Shown: positions 5,474-5,655 of the stretch, in pieces
Layout of the letters: each line of letters starts with the position of its first letter
Numbering within the stretch: position 1 is the stretch's first letter
Source: Hydrogenimonas sp.
Lineage (GTDB): Bacteria > Campylobacterota > Campylobacteria > Campylobacterales > Hydrogenimonadaceae
Assembly: GCA_021647345.1 (NCBI GenBank)
Contig: JAKIUX010000086.1
Coordinates: 1-5,655 of the forward strand
Reading direction: 5' to 3'
DNA length: 5,655 nt
The notes under the pieces: model-generated
The model's input: the letters and a program-made list of their open reading frames with translations, nothing else
Told to the model about the DNA's origin: nothing
The model's database searches: none
Translations under genes and position numbers: made by a program

Positions 5474-5655
5474 ATGAAACTTTTGACTATCAAAGATCTC
5501 GAACTTGCAGGCGAGAAGGTATTCATACGGTGCGATTTCAACGTTCCTCTCGATGAATTCGGCAATATAACCGACGACAGGCGAATACGAGCCGCTATGC
5601 AGACGATACGCTACTGTCTCGATCATGAGTGTGCGATTATTCTTGCAAGCCATAT
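5474..5655 (+). CDS. pgk: Phosphoglycerate kinase, N-terminal part, truncated by window end
   Basis: PGK transfers phosphate between 1,3-bisphosphoglycerate and ADP, the step next to GAPDH. Sixty complete codons are visible from ATG 5474, with no stop before the window edge. They show the N-terminal PGK pattern: [23 protein letters not shown], positions 5-27, with the substrate-binding R19, D21 and N23 of the R-x-D-F-N-V-P motif. Next come [12 protein letters not shown] (30-41), with Arg37 at the conserved triose-binding position, and ILASH (56-60), the beginning of the SHxGRP motif. A full enzyme is about 400 residues, so most of the gene lies outside. Spacing to gap is 10 nt, indicating a gap-pgk operon; in Campylobacter tpiA follows pgk (from memory), which cannot be tested here. 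Confidence 0.94.
   Translation, partial: MKLLTIKDLELAGEKVFIRCDFNVPLDEFGNITDDRRIRAAMQTIRYCLDHECAIILASH

Noticed and set aside
1..5655. Search by eye for mobile elements, CRISPR arrays, tRNA/rRNA genes, riboswitches or a defence system
   Set aside because: No transposase, evenly spaced repeats, RNA-gene signature or unfamiliar gene cluster was seen. Gaps are short, and apart from the acidic protein every gene is a recognised housekeeping gene.

Overview
The window looks like chromosomal core sequence from a member of the Campylobacterota (the former Epsilonproteobacteria). The basis is gene order and protein character. A glutamate-rich 'acidic protein' gene precedes gmk, tatA and argS, an order I recall from Helicobacter pylori and Campylobacter jejuni. 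The second half, rsfS-nadD divergent from gap-pgk, also matches a Campylobacter arrangement from memory. Arg codons are mostly AGA/AGG with some CGC, Ile is often ATA, and start codons are often GTG or TTG. The composition is only moderately AT-rich, so a deep-branching or environmental genus (Sulfurovum, Sulfurimonas or Hydrogenimonas type) fits better than Campylobacter itself. The genus is not determined.

Layout: (1) 1-842, plus strand, the 3' part of a very acidic Glu/Leu-rich protein gene whose 5' end lies outside the window. (2) 845-1462 gmk (GTG start), 2 nt downstream. (3) An 80-nt gap with an imperfect dyad and a TATAAT box, then tatA (1543-1788). (4) argS (1796-3382, TTG start), 7 nt further on. 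(5) A 96-nt convergent gap holding a compact, multiply foldable inverted-repeat structure (3424-3473). (6) On the minus strand, nadD (4360-3815) followed directly by rsfS (3814-3479). (7) A short AT-rich divergent promoter region (4361-4467). (8) On the plus strand, gap (4468-5463) and the first 60 codons of pgk, cut by the window edge.

The known functions are housekeeping: GMP phosphorylation, twin-arginine protein export, Arg-tRNA charging, NAD synthesis, ribosome silencing, and the GAPDH/PGK pair of glycolysis/gluconeogenesis. Placing nadD back-to-back with the NAD-dependent gap could allow shared control, but that is inference. I see no mobile element, CRISPR array, tRNA or rRNA, and no clear new multi-gene system. 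The parts most worth a second look are the acidic protein, with an exact three-residue leucine periodicity, the structured convergent intergenic element, and the symmetric nadD/gap promoter region.
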